Below, one piece after another: positions 9,749-18,483 of a stretch of DNA of 64,000 nt. How positions within the stretch are numbered: position 1 is the stretch's first letter; every line of letters begins with the position of its first letter. Below the pieces are notes generated by a model. That model was not told the origin of the DNA. It was given only the letters and a program-made list of their open reading frames with translations, and ran no database searches. The position numbers were made by a program, and so were the translations under genes. Source of the stretch: Pedobacter foliorum (GTDB taxonomy: Bacteria > Bacteroidota > Bacteroidia > Sphingobacteriales > Sphingobacteriaceae); the NCBI RefSeq assembly GCF_013266735.1, contig NZ_JABSNU010000011.1, forward strand, positions 1 through 64,000. Direction: 5' to 3'.

Positions 9749-10998
9749 AGCTGGCCACAAAATATAACAGGGTTACCTTAATTGCCTCCATCATAGTGTT
9801 TGTATTTACCGGAGTAATTTATTATTCGGTAATTCATTATATCCTAACTGATAAGCTAGATAGGGATTTGGCTATAGAAGAGGATGAAATTGCAGCTTAT
9901 GTGAAAACTTACGGTAAATTACCACAAGCAGGCAGCTTTAAAGAGCAAAAGGTAAGCTATCACCTTATTGATCCTGATCGTGATTTCGAACGGAGGTATT
10001 TTTATAATGATTATTTCAATGAGTCAGAACAAAGGATAGAACCCGGCAGAAGCCTCATCAGAACAATAGAAGTAAACGGGAAGCTATATTCTGTTACGGT
10101 AACAAAATCAAGAGTAGAGGCAGAAGATCTGGTCAGAATAATCTTTCTAATCACGCTGAGTATAACTATTGTGTTGCTGGTCACCTTGTTGTTAATCAAT
10201 AGGTTTGTGCTCAATAACATATGGAAGCCTTTCTATGGAATCTTATCGCAAATGAAAGCCTTTAATCTGGCGGATAAGAACGATATCCAAATAGAGCCAA
10301 CCAAAATAGATGAGTTTACAGAGCTAAATGCTGCGGTAGCGGCCATGTCTTTACGTGTAAAACAAGATTACAGGGAGCTAAAGAGTTTTACTGACAATGC
10401 TTCTCATGAAATGATGACGCCACTTGCGGTAATCAATTCCAAACTGGATACTTTAATCCAAACAGAAACATTCAGTGATTCGCAGGGCGAACTGATCGAA
10501 GATATCTATGTTGCAGTGGGTAAATTATCCAGACTCAACCAATCTTTATTGATGCTCGCTAAAATTGAGAACAATCTAATTGGGGATCAGGAAACAATCG
10601 ATCTTGATGAATTGATCAGGCAAAAAACAAGACAGTTTCAGGAGCTGCTTCAATCACAGAATATCAACCTGAAAACAGAACTAGCCGGTAAGCAGATCAA
10701 TATGAATAAGCACCTTGCTGATATGTTAATCAATAACCTGCTTAGCAACGCCATCCGTCATAATTATAAAGGCGGTGAAATCTATATTCATTTAAATGAA
10801 AAGGAGCTTACCATTAGCAATACCGGCTCAGATGATGAATTGATTGCCAGTAAAGTTTTTGAAAGGTTTTATAAGAATGCAGCATCAGAAGGTATGGGTT
10901 TAGGGCTTGCTATATCTAATCAAATTTGTAACTTATATCATTTTAAGCTCAATTACACTTATCAGGATGCAAGGCATACTTTTAAGGTGAGCTTTTAA
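9745..10998 (+). CDS. Sensor histidine kinase of the efflux operon
   Basis: Membrane histidine kinase of 417 residues. One membrane helix lies near residues 9-33 and a second near 131-152, around a roughly 100-residue periplasmic sensor domain. The phospho-acceptor H221 lies in NASHEMMTPL, the N box is NNLLSNAIRHN, and the G box is GMGLGLAIS. The C-terminus is short after the G box, as is common for Bacteroidota kinases beside RND pumps. It is translationally coupled to the response regulator. Confidence 0.94.
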   Translation: MKLATKYNRVTLIASIIVFVFTGVIYYSVIHYILTDKLDRDLAIEEDEIAAYVKTYGKLPQAGSFKEQKVSYHLIDPDRDFERRYFYNDYFNESEQRIEPGRSLIRTIEVNGKLYSVTVTKSRVEAEDLVRIIFLITLSITIVLLVTLLLINRFVLNNIWKPFYGILSQMKAFNLADKNDIQIEPTKIDEFTELNAAVAAMSLRVKQDYRELKSFTDNASHEMMTPLAVINSKLDTLIQTETFSDSQGELIEDIYVAVGKLSRLNQSLLMLAKIENNLIGDQETIDLDELIRQKTRQFQELLQSQNINLKTELAGKQINMNKHLADMLINNLLSNAIRHNYKGGEIYIHLNEKELTISNTGSDDELIASKVFERFYKNAASEGMGLGLAISNQICNLYHFKLNYTYQDARHTFKVSF

Positions 10999-11068
10999 GC
11001 AGGGGAGAACTTCAGAGTTGCTCCAAAATTGACAAATAGTTTTGATAAAGAATTTAATAAATAAGAAG

Positions 11069-11821
11069 ATGTTTAAGATGAAGTACGGCTTTTTACTTGT
11101 CCTTTGTTTACCATTTTGTGGTTTCGCACAATACGCTAGTCAAACCGACTCGTTATCTGAGAAAAAGAATACTTTCAAAGTCGCACCTTTCATTATTCCT
11201 GCTGTGTTTCTTGCATACGGAGCAATGGGAGGGGGCAACAACTTTGTACACGATCTTGATGTGACTACCCGTAACGAATTGCAGGAAGATCATCCGTTCT
11301 TTTCTGTGCACGTCGATAACCTGATGCAGTACGCTCCGGCAGCGGCTGTTTATGCTTTAAACTTATCGGGAGTAAAAGGCCGACATAATCTGGCAGATGC
11401 TACAGGTATTTACGCAATCTCTTTTGGGTTGATGAAAGCCTCTACACTTATTGTTAAATCTGCTACACATAGACTTCGTCCGGATGGTAGTACCAATAAT
11501 TCATTTCCTTCTGGCCATACAGCAACATCGTTTGCTGCGGCTGAGTTTTTAAAACAGGAATATAAAGATGTATCGCCGTGGATTGGTTATGCAGGTTATG
11601 CTGTTGCTGGCGCAACAGGTGTTTTCAGGTTGTACAACAATAGGCATTGGGTTAGTGATGTAGTAGCAGGAGCAGGGTTTGGTATTTTATCAACTAAGAT
11701 AAGTTATTTGGTCTATCCGCATTTGAAAAAGCTGATTATGGGTAAGCAGGCTACTAATTTCAATGTGGCGCCATTGTATCAGAATAAGGCTTTTGGGTTT
11801 TCGCTGTCTGGACAGTTTTAA
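11069..11821 (+). CDS. PAP2-superfamily phosphatase, exported
   Basis: About 250 residues with an N-terminal signal peptide ending near GFAQ. The three PAP2 motifs are present: K-x6-RP (KSATHRLRP), PSGH (SFPSGHTAT) and the Arg/His/Asp motif (RLYNNRHWVSD). Such enzymes remove phosphate from lipid phosphates such as undecaprenyl diphosphate, phosphatidate or lipid A. The substrate cannot be told here. A TTG at 11042 would add nine residues; ATG 11069 is a better start before the signal peptide. It is probably not part of the efflux operon, and it ends at a palindrome shared with the convergent gene. Confidence 0.85.
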   Translation: MFKMKYGFLLVLCLPFCGFAQYASQTDSLSEKKNTFKVAPFIIPAVFLAYGAMGGGNNFVHDLDVTTRNELQEDHPFFSVHVDNLMQYAPAAAVYALNLSGVKGRHNLADATGIYAISFGLMKASTLIVKSATHRLRPDGSTNNSFPSGHTATSFAAAEFLKQEYKDVSPWIGYAGYAVAGATGVFRLYNNRHWVSDVVAGAGFGILSTKISYLVYPHLKKLIMGKQATNFNVAPLYQNKAFGFSLSGQF

Positions 11822-11843
11822 AGGCTTTGTTAGTGCGTCACTC

Positions 11844-11870
11844 GTCATCCTGAAATAAATTCAGGATGAC
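11844..11870. terminator. Palindromic repeat between convergent genes (copy 2)
   Basis: Perfect 11-bp arms GTCATCCTGAA and TTCAGGATGAC around ATAAA, lying between two convergent stop codons (11821 and 11880). It is the short form of the dispersed repeat family. The position suggests it works as a bidirectional terminator, although it has no T-tract. Confidence 0.55.
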
Positions 11871-11879
11871 GGATGTGTC

Positions 11880-13181
11880 CTAAACCCTCCTGTCTAAAAC
11901 TCCCGTTATCGGCCCTTTAATACCAATCTTGCGGTTAAAAAATATAGATACCATTACCATTAATACCAAACAAACCACGGTAAGCGCATAGCTAAACCGA
12001 ATCAATACGTTACACCAGCTTAAATCCCTCATAAAAAACTCTTTGTAAAGCAATAAGAGTACGCTTCCCAAATACCCAACAGAATCGCAGATGTAAACGA
12101 AAAACCCTGCATTGGCTTTTATCTTAAATAAGGCAATCATCCTGTCAAACAGCACCACCTGTATTGGCGTGTAAGCTAAAAACATACCCATACCCACCAG
12201 TAACATCCACCAGAAAGGACTGATCAAATGCATTTGAAAAAACAGCGTGCTGGCACCACTAAGTAGCAAACCCAGTGCAATCAGATACTGTGTAGCCCAA
12301 AAGCCACGAATGTTATTGCGTATCATCGAGAGACTTCCTATAGCAATCAATACGATAATCCCCGAAATCGATTCCGTTAACGAGAGTACACCTTTATCCC
12401 AACCACTATCTATTTCATTCCAAATTTCCACAGAGAAGTTGTCTCTAAAATCCCTCATGGTGGTCAGCATCATGTAAATCAAACCAATCCCAAAAATTGC
12501 GAACCCAAATTCTGCCATTACTGAACGTTTATCCTCTGCATTCATTGGCAAACGCTCAACACGTAGTATTTTGTCTGTTTCTGTAGGATTGGGAATCACC
12601 GAAAGCATCCACACAAAAGTGAGAAAGAGCGGTAAAAAAAGTATCCCCATCAATGCCGGCATCCAGAACTCAGATACCATAGGTAGCCATTCATGTATCA
12701 TGAAATAAATGGTTTTAATCATGCCCGAAGAAAAGATCAGGCTAATGCTCAATCCCATGGCCAGTGTTTCAGTAAAACGCCTGCCTTCCAGGTAGCTAAA
12801 CACAATGCCCCAAACCATGCCCAGGGGGAGGCCATTTAAAAACAGGAAAAAGAAATTGTAAGGCTGAGGCACGGCACCAAAAAGAAGCAGTGCTGCCTCA
12901 GCAAAGAGAATAAGGCAAATAATGAGTTTTTTTCTGCCCGATGCCTTAAGCTCCGAAATCACCTTAATGCCCACAAATTTAGAAAGCATGTAGCCCGTAA
13001 GTTGCGCAATTATTAAAATGGCTTTATAGTCAAGACCCCAAAGTGTGATATCTGTATATGTTCCGTTGGTAAAGGGCTTTCTAAAAGCGTACATGCAAAA
13101 GTAAGTGCCAAAGGCGGCAAGCATACACCAGATAATAAAGAAGAGTTTCGAGTTGGCCAGTAAATGGTTTATTCGCTTCAT
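11880..13181 (-). CDS. DUF5690 major-facilitator-like transporter
   Basis: 433 residues with about eleven hydrophobic segments and the opening CMLAAFGTYFCMYAFRKPF, typical of the Bacteroidota DUF5690 branch of the major facilitator superfamily. It is the last gene of the phosphonate unit, 27 bases after the FAD oxidoreductase gene. From context it probably imports an organophosphonate or carries an intermediate, as the hexose-phosphate/glycerol-phosphate transporter fold suggests. That substrate is inference only. Confidence 0.75.
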   Translation of the reverse strand: MKRINHLLANSKLFFIIWCMLAAFGTYFCMYAFRKPFTNGTYTDITLWGLDYKAILIIAQLTGYMLSKFVGIKVISELKASGRKKLIICLILFAEAALLLFGAVPQPYNFFFLFLNGLPLGMVWGIVFSYLEGRRFTETLAMGLSISLIFSSGMIKTIYFMIHEWLPMVSEFWMPALMGILFLPLFLTFVWMLSVIPNPTETDKILRVERLPMNAEDKRSVMAEFGFAIFGIGLIYMMLTTMRDFRDNFSVEIWNEIDSGWDKGVLSLTESISGIIVLIAIGSLSMIRNNIRGFWATQYLIALGLLLSGASTLFFQMHLISPFWWMLLVGMGMFLAYTPIQVVLFDRMIALFKIKANAGFFVYICDSVGYLGSVLLLLYKEFFMRDLSWCNVLIRFSYALTVVCLVLMVMVSIFFNRKIGIKGPITGVLDRRV

Positions 13182-13208
13182 AAGGATTGATCTAGGAGTT
13201 GAGTCTTT

Positions 13209-14369
13209 CTAGCTGTAAATCTTCTTTATACTTGCTTCCGCGTATCCTGCCGAAGAGGTCATTCCTTTTCCGCCTATCGCAGTGCGGATGTGTATTCGGT
13301 CGTCAATATCATATTCCACAATATGTTTGCTATCGTGCTGAGGATAAAAACCAGCCCATGTTGATGCTATTTTGCGTACATCAAAGCTTACAATCTCTTG
13401 TGCTGCCTCCAGCATTAACTCATTGATGTGGCTATTAATACCAAAACCTAAATCATCGGTATGGTTTGCATTAGCATATTCATGCGAATCACCAATAATG
13501 ATAGAACCATCAACTGCTTTTTTAAACAAGATGTGAATTCCCCATTTCTGACATTCCTTATAATGCTCAGGAGTAGAAATTCCTGTATATGATGGACATT
13601 CTTGAAAAGATTCGTACCTGCGGATAGACAATCCTGTAAGGATATTTCCTTCCAGTTGCACTTCTGGCATCGGCACTGTTTTCATCATTTGTAGTTTGCT
13701 CAAAATGATGCCGCTTTCTCTAAACAGATCAGTAAATAACAATTTAAACTCACCTCCATTGCAAATAATAGCCTTTTCTCCAGTAAATACCTGTTTGCTG
13801 GCAGTTGTAATTTCTACCCTGTCTCCAACTACAACACAATCTAAAATTGCTGTCGACGGCATGTAGGTAAGCTTTGGATATTTCGCAACAGCATATTCAA
13901 GCAATTGGTAAATCAGTTTGTTGGGCTCCACACTTACTTCCTGTGGAAAGAACAATCCTCCTTTACAATATTCTCTTTTTAATGATGGCCATTTCGTTAA
14001 GCAATCGTCAACAGATAACAGATTGGCTTCATAATCAATAGCGTCCATCCGTTCTTTTAGCTCATGCAGCAACTGAGTTTCGTCGTCATCAGAAGAAAGG
14101 TAAACAGTTCCGTTGTTACGTACACTGATGTCGGCTTCCTGCTGAATTTCCTGATACAGTTCTGTTGATCTTCTGGCGTAATCAAACCAGTCAGACGACA
14201 TGCCTGATACCACAGCCTGTCCGAAATTCCGAACCGTAGCATTTACCGGATACTGATCCTTTTCAGTAAGCAATACTGTTTTACCTAACCTTAAAGCATG
14301 TAACGCGTGGAAAGTACCTAATATACCAGAGCCCACCACTATTAAATCATATTGAGTATTCTTTGTCAT
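13209..14369 (-). CDS. FAD-dependent amine oxidoreductase of phosphonate cluster (TIGR03364-like)
   Basis: DAO-family flavoprotein of 386 residues from ATG 14369. The Rossmann dinucleotide fold is VVGSGILGT near the N-terminus, and the C-terminus is IGGKGMTSSAGYAEASI. Its place between PhnY-like dehydrogenase and transporter genes matches the family named for being near phosphonate genes. Members are thought to oxidise 2-aminoethylphosphonate or N-methylated forms to phosphonoacetaldehyde, the substrate of the neighbour. The gene starts two bases after the phnY stop. A longer frame starting at 14411 would overlap phnY and is less likely. No PhnW-type aminotransferase is in the window, so this enzyme is the candidate for the first step. 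Confidence 0.82.
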   Translation of the reverse strand: MTKNTQYDLIVVGSGILGTFHALHALRLGKTVLLTEKDQYPVNATVRNFGQAVVSGMSSDWFDYARRSTELYQEIQQEADISVRNNGTVYLSSDDDETQLLHELKERMDAIDYEANLLSVDDCLTKWPSLKREYCKGGLFFPQEVSVEPNKLIYQLLEYAVAKYPKLTYMPSTAILDCVVVGDRVEITTASKQVFTGEKAIICNGGEFKLLFTDLFRESGIILSKLQMMKTVPMPEVQLEGNILTGLSIRRYESFQECPSYTGISTPEHYKECQKWGIHILFKKAVDGSIIIGDSHEYANANHTDDLGFGINSHINELMLEAAQEIVSFDVRKIASTWAGFYPQHDSKHIVEYDIDDRIHIRTAIGGKGMTSSAGYAEASIKKIYS

Positions 14370-14371
14370 AA

Positions 14372-15820
14372 TTACCAGGGCATTGAAAATGTTTTTACAT
14401 ATGAGAAGCACTTAATGGCTTCAATTACTCCTTCTTTTATTCCTAAGCCAGAATCCTTAATCCCTCCAAACGGAGAGTTTTCTATGCGATATCCGGGTAC
14501 TTCATTAATATTTACTGTACCTACTTTTAGCTCTTTTACAAAACGGATGGCATGCTCCATATTTGTGGTAACCACTCCTGAAGATAAGCCAAAAGCGGTA
14601 GAATTTGAAAGTTTTATTGCATCGTCTATGTCTTTAAATGTTAGGATAGGAGCAAGCGGACCAAAAGATTCCTGCACTACCATTTGTGCATCTCTAGGGA
14701 CATCGATAATTACGGTTGGCTCCAATAAAGCGCCTTCGCGTTTACCACCAAGCAGTACTTTAGCGCCCTGTGCAACGGCTTTCTTTACTACACTTTCCAA
14801 ATACATAGCTGATTGCTCATCTATAACTGTCCCAACTTTGGTTGCAGGACTTGAAGGATCACCATAGGTGTATTCTTTGGCTTTTTCAACAAAGCGTTTG
14901 GTAAATTCTTCTGCCAGGTTTTCGTGTACCAGGATACGTTTTACCGCGGTGCAACGCTGACCAGAGTTTCTGAAAGCACCTTCGGCGGCCAGTTCAACTG
15001 CCAAATTAAGGTCTGCATCTTCCAGAATAATCAAAGGGTCGTTACCGCCAAGTTCAAGGATGACTTTCTTATAACCGGCAGTTTTAGCTATCATTTTACC
15101 TACAGCAACGCTACCGGTAAAGGATACCACATCAATTCTCGGATCTTGAACCAATATTTCTGAAACCACTTTAGTATCTCCTAAAAGGACACTTAACATA
15201 TACGGAGGCAATCCTGCTTCATACAATAACTCTACAAAGCGAATGGCTGTTAAAGGTGTTTTCTCTGAAGGTTTTAAAATTACCGGAGTTCCTGCTGCAA
15301 GGGCAGGGGCAATCTTGTGTGCCACCTGATTTAGTGGGTGATTAAATGGGGTAATGGCTACTGCGAGTTTTAGAGGCTCAGTAGTAGTAAATATTTTGCG
15401 CTGTTTGCCATTAGGCGAAATATCACACGAATAAATCTGTCCATTGTCTTTAAGGCATTCTATTGCTGCAAACAGAAGTACATCGTGTGCTCTGCCAATT
15501 TCATAAGTGCTTTCAGAGATGCACAAGCCAGATTCGGCGGTAATCAGTTGTGCAAATTCTTCTTTTCTTTCTAAAAGTAATGTTCTGGCTTTATCAAGTA
15601 CAGTATATCTTTCAAAACGGGTCATTGCTGGGCCGGCTTTTAAGGCAGTTTCAATGGCGTTATTTGTGTCATTTAAGTCAGCTGTTTCCACTGTTCCTAC
15701 AAGTTCTCCATTGTAAGGATTTCGCACGGCGAGCTGGTTGCCCGAAGAAATAGGCTTGCCGGCAATTAGGGAAGCTAGTTTTAAAACTTTATGAGTGCTT
15801 ATTATATCTACGTCTTTCAT
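14372..15820 (-). CDS. phnY: Phosphonoacetaldehyde dehydrogenase (PhnY-like)
   Basis: NAD(P)-dependent aldehyde dehydrogenase of 482 residues. Catalytic C290 is in NSGQRCTAV, general base E256 is in LELGGND, and N160 is in PFNHP. The gene sits between a phosphonoacetate hydrolase and the flavin oxidoreductase. The predicted reaction is therefore phosphonoacetaldehyde to phosphonoacetate, which PhnA then cleaves to acetate and phosphate. Other aldehyde dehydrogenases share these motifs, so the substrate rests on context. It is separated from phnA by 227 bases that hold a dispersed repeat. Confidence 0.85.
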   Translation of the reverse strand: MKDVDIISTHKVLKLASLIAGKPISSGNQLAVRNPYNGELVGTVETADLNDTNNAIETALKAGPAMTRFERYTVLDKARTLLLERKEEFAQLITAESGLCISESTYEIGRAHDVLLFAAIECLKDNGQIYSCDISPNGKQRKIFTTTEPLKLAVAITPFNHPLNQVAHKIAPALAAGTPVILKPSEKTPLTAIRFVELLYEAGLPPYMLSVLLGDTKVVSEILVQDPRIDVVSFTGSVAVGKMIAKTAGYKKVILELGGNDPLIILEDADLNLAVELAAEGAFRNSGQRCTAVKRILVHENLAEEFTKRFVEKAKEYTYGDPSSPATKVGTVIDEQSAMYLESVVKKAVAQGAKVLLGGKREGALLEPTVIIDVPRDAQMVVQESFGPLAPILTFKDIDDAIKLSNSTAFGLSSGVVTTNMEHAIRFVKELKVGTVNINEVPGYRIENSPFGGIKDSGLGIKEGVIEAIKCFSYVKTFSMPW

Positions 15821-15910
15821 TTTCTATGTAAATTGAAATGAGGGTGTTTGTTCGTTCTGCGTCGTTCGTCATCTGGCCGGTCGCGTCATCCTGCTGTTCG
15901 TAATCTTGTT

Positions 15911-15993
15911 CGTCATCCTGAATTTATTTCAGGACCTCTCAAGAGAAAGTCGACCTAGCGAGTGCGAGGTCCTGAAATAAATTCAGGATGACG
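15911..15993. repeat. Intergenic paired palindrome, copy 3
   Basis: Full form of the dispersed element: cgtcatcctgaattta at the left, its complement ending at 15993 on the right, and a centre containing tctcaagagaaag and ctagcgagtgcgag. The centre is the reverse complement of the centre in copy 1, so the element occurs in both orientations. It separates phnA from phnY; as a long stem in the mRNA it may reduce readthrough or protect the upstream message. Confidence 0.8.
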
Positions 15994-16047
15994 GACGCCA
16001 GGATTAAGACTGACTGGATGACGAACGGCTATCAAGATGACAATTAT

Positions 16048-17289
16048 TTAATTAGTACCATTAACAGTAAAATCGAACACGTCGAAATTGCGTGGGTCAC
16101 CTTGCGTTTTCATTTTATACGTCGCATTTAGCGGGTGAGAAACTACCAATGGAACCATTTCTTCATACCTGCCGCCATGTGAGCGCAACGTGCCATCTAA
16201 TGCTTTTAAATCATGATGCGCAGGGGTTTTACCTACTACCACATCACGGGCCGATAATACAAACAGATCACCTGTTCTGTCTAAAGGTTGCTCAAGTATG
16301 CGACATCCTGTTTCTTTATCATAAACCTCAGTAATTCCATCTTGTACAGCCAACCAGTTTTTTATCTCGTTAATTTTTGAAGTATCATCAACATGAACAG
16401 CCACATAAGAACCTAAAGCGCCATGGTGTTTTACATAAGGATCTGTAATCGGACAAATCACTCTAAAGCCACTGCCAAATTTCTCAGTAAGCATGGTTTC
16501 AATAAACAATACATTAGGTGTGCCATCAGCTTTAACCTTTGCATTCATACCATGATCAGCAGTAGCGCCGATAACTGCACCTAGCTCAAGCATTTTGCCT
16601 AGCTCAACATCCTGCGCTTCATAAAATGCCAATGATTCTTCCGTATCAGGAGCATAAGTGTGTTGCATATAATCAGTTAACGATAAGTATAAGAAATCAG
16701 CCATGCCATTCTCAATTAGTGCAACACCAGCGCGCAATACAAATAGGCTAGCTTCAGCACTGTAAATAGCTGGGGTTTTGTGGCCAATAACTTGTTCTGC
16801 ATTCTCAATACCATGCGTATCCAGTTTTGCCTGATCTGCTTTTTCAGCAGAGAAAGCAATGCCGTTTAGTTTGTAAGAAAGGATGTCGCGCAGTTTTTCT
16901 TTAGCTGTAACCACAGCAACCTTTCTGCCTGCATTTGCAGCTGCTGCAAGTAATGTCTCTGCTCTAAGGTATTCCGATGAGTTCATCATCACCTCCTGAT
17001 CTTTTGCTGTATCATAAAAGAAGTTACCACAAATGCCATGCACAGCAGGGCTAACGCCTGTAACTATCGACGAGTTGTTTACATTGGTAAATGAAGGTAA
17101 TGCACCACGTACCATACCTCTGTAACCTTGCAAAGCCATCTTTTTAAGATTTGGCATACGGTCGTGAGCCATCGTAGTGTCCAGGTATTCATCAGCAGAA
17201 CCATCCATGCAAATTACCACGATAGGTTTTGCCGATGGTGTATACGTTTTACCATTAACTGAAAAGGGTTGAGTTGATATATTGTTCAT
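16048..17289 (-). CDS. phnA: Phosphonoacetate hydrolase
   Basis: Alkaline-phosphatase-superfamily metalloenzyme of 413 residues that cleaves the carbon-phosphorus bond of phosphonoacetate to give acetate and phosphate. Metal and nucleophile positions are visible: D29 (CMDGSAD), nucleophile T68 (LPSFTNVNNS), K130/K132 (TAKEK, where phosphonoacetate-binding lysines are expected), D206 and H210 (TDYMQHTY), D245-H246 (TADHGMN) and H371 (SHGGRYEE). There is no signal peptide, so it acts in the cytoplasm. The length fits the family. It is the first gene of the catabolic unit and has a long leader. Confidence 0.92.
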   Translation of the reverse strand: MNNISTQPFSVNGKTYTPSAKPIVVICMDGSADEYLDTTMAHDRMPNLKKMALQGYRGMVRGALPSFTNVNNSSIVTGVSPAVHGICGNFFYDTAKDQEVMMNSSEYLRAETLLAAAANAGRKVAVVTAKEKLRDILSYKLNGIAFSAEKADQAKLDTHGIENAEQVIGHKTPAIYSAEASLFVLRAGVALIENGMADFLYLSLTDYMQHTYAPDTEESLAFYEAQDVELGKMLELGAVIGATADHGMNAKVKADGTPNVLFIETMLTEKFGSGFRVICPITDPYVKHHGALGSYVAVHVDDTSKINEIKNWLAVQDGITEVYDKETGCRILEQPLDRTGDLFVLSARDVVVGKTPAHHDLKALDGTLRSHGGRYEEMVPLVVSHPLNATYKMKTQGDPRNFDVFDFTVNGTN

Positions 17290-17360
17290 TATTATGTTGT
17301 TTTTCTTACTTAAATGTTTTTAGGTAGATGTGTTGTGTTTGATGGTTTAGATTAATTTAA

Positions 17361-17390
17361 TGAAAAGAGCCGCTTTTAAACGGCCCTTAA
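17361..17390 (-). terminator. Terminator-like hairpin in the phnA leader
   Basis: On the - strand an 8-bp stem (AAGGGCCG / CGGCTCTT, one G-U pair) with an 8-nt loop is followed by TTCATT, giving a short run of T. It lies between a small leader ORF and phnA, 70 bases before the phnA start, and could act as an attenuator. Confidence 0.5.
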
Positions 17391-17406
17391 CCTAATAAAC
17401 TAACCT

Positions 17407-17481
17407 TTATTTTTGGTGCATAGCTGATAAGGCCAATACAAGAATGATATTTTTGGGAGCAGCAGTGCTGAATATTTTCAT
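17407..17481 (-). CDS. Possible 24-residue leader peptide before phnA
   Basis: A short ORF starts ATG at 17481 and stops TAA at 17407. The peptide begins MKIFSTAAPKN, has a hydrophobic run ILVLALSAM and ends HQK. It is followed at once by the terminator-like hairpin and then phnA. The order promoter, tiny ORF, hairpin, gene resembles transcription attenuation. The peptide is not dominated by one amino acid, so the sensed signal is not clear, and it could instead be a small membrane peptide. Chance is a real alternative. Confidence 0.4.
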   Translation of the reverse strand: MKIFSTAAPKNIILVLALSAMHQK

Positions 17482-17503
17482 ATTTAAAAAGTTTATAATT
17501 ACT

Positions 17504-17557
17504 ATACTATTGTTTAGTATATATACAAATGTAAACACTTTATGTAAACAAAGTGTT
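17504..17557. promoter_or_regulatory. Operator-like repeats in the phnA promoter region
   Basis: AACACTTT (17534-17541) and AAAGTGTT (17550-17557) form a perfect 8-bp inverted repeat. TTGTTTAGT at 17510-17518 matches one arm of the perfect palindrome at 19704-19724. This AT-rich block is directly upstream of the leader ORF and should hold the phnA promoter. The XRE-cupin protein encoded upstream is the obvious candidate regulator. Confidence 0.4.
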
Positions 17558-17649
17558 AATAAATGCTAAACTTTTTAATTTATAATTTTAGGCAATAAAT
17601 TACTTAAAAGTTATTTTTTGTAATTTATTTTTTATCTTACAGGTGTAAA

Positions 17650-17707
17650 ATAAACACTAATAGTTAATATAAGCTTAAGGGGTGCAGCTTTTATATTTAG
17701 TGTTTAT
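17650..17707. terminator. Large inverted repeat downstream of the XRE-cupin gene
   Basis: ATAAACACTAA (17650-17660) and TTAGTGTTTAT (17697-17707) are perfect 11-bp arms, with a nested AAGCT/AGCTT pair between them. It lies 29 bases after the stop of the regulator gene (- strand) and may terminate it. The AACACT half-sites resemble those at 17534-17557, so an operator role is the alternative. The 446 bases between phnA and the regulator hold no larger gene. Confidence 0.45.
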
Positions 17708-17735
17708 AAACTCAGGAAGGACAGGAGGGTAGTAG

Positions 17736-18317
17736 TTAGTCGTTTGTGATGAAGTAATAAACCACTAACATAATTGCATCAGAGTCACCAACGTTGGATA
17801 GGTTGTGGCCTAATCTTCCGTCAAAGAAAATAGAGTCGCCTTCTTCCAAAATGTAGTTTTTGTCTTCAATCAGATAGTCTACTTTTCCTTTTATCAGGTA
17901 TTTGTATTCAAAAGCGTCGGTGGTTACCATTTTATTTCTGCGGGCACCTTTTTTTAGTTCCAGTAGTACAAAATCTACAGGGCCACCGTGGATGTTGCGC
18001 GCAAGTATACGTTGGTAGTTGAAACCTTTTGCCGTTTCTTTTTTGAGCGGTTTGTAGTCGGCGGCACGAATAACGAAAACTTTTTCCGGACTATTGGCAG
18101 GGGAGATGTCTTTAAAGAAACCAGTCAGATCAAGCTTTAAAGAGTGTACAATGTTCATTAGCACCGGCAACGATGGAATAGTACGGTTGTTTTCTATTTG
18201 AGAAATCAATCCTTTACTTACGCCGGCTCTATCAGCCAGTTCTTGTATGGTAATGTTCTTTTCTTTACGTATTTCTTTTATTCTGTAACTGATTTTTAAG
18301 ATAATGTCGTCTTCCAT
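17736..18317 (-). CDS. XRE-family regulator with C-terminal cupin
   Basis: 193 residues. A helix-turn-helix of the XRE type covers roughly residues 8-66 (IQELADRAGVSKGLISQIEN), and a cupin sensor domain covers about 110-190 (FEYKYLIKGKVDYLIED). Proteins of this shape bind a small ligand in the cupin barrel and control a nearby catabolic operon. It lies upstream of phnA on the same strand and is the probable regulator of the phosphonate unit. The ligand (phosphonate or aldehyde) is inference. Confidence 0.88.
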   Translation of the reverse strand: MEDDIILKISYRIKEIRKEKNITIQELADRAGVSKGLISQIENNRTIPSLPVLMNIVHSLKLDLTGFFKDISPANSPEKVFVIRAADYKPLKKETAKGFNYQRILARNIHGGPVDFVLLELKKGARRNKMVTTDAFEYKYLIKGKVDYLIEDKNYILEEGDSIFFDGRLGHNLSNVGDSDAIMLVVYYFITND

Positions 18318-18483
18318 AGTTTGGCGTTTTGTTCAAAAGTAAGCAAAATTTGTAATGAAGGTAGTGTTTTGTGTATGCCTGTCGTTAAGTTGGTAATTGA
18401 TGAGGTTGTCAGTGCGGTAGTGTTCAAGATCACGGGTTAATGACGAGAGTGATGACGGGGCTATTAATAAATTGAATACTGCT

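Noticed and set aside
14352..14867. 171-codon + strand open frame
   Set aside because: It lies antisense to the phnY and FAD oxidoreductase genes, which carry clear family motifs; the composition is that of a shadow frame.
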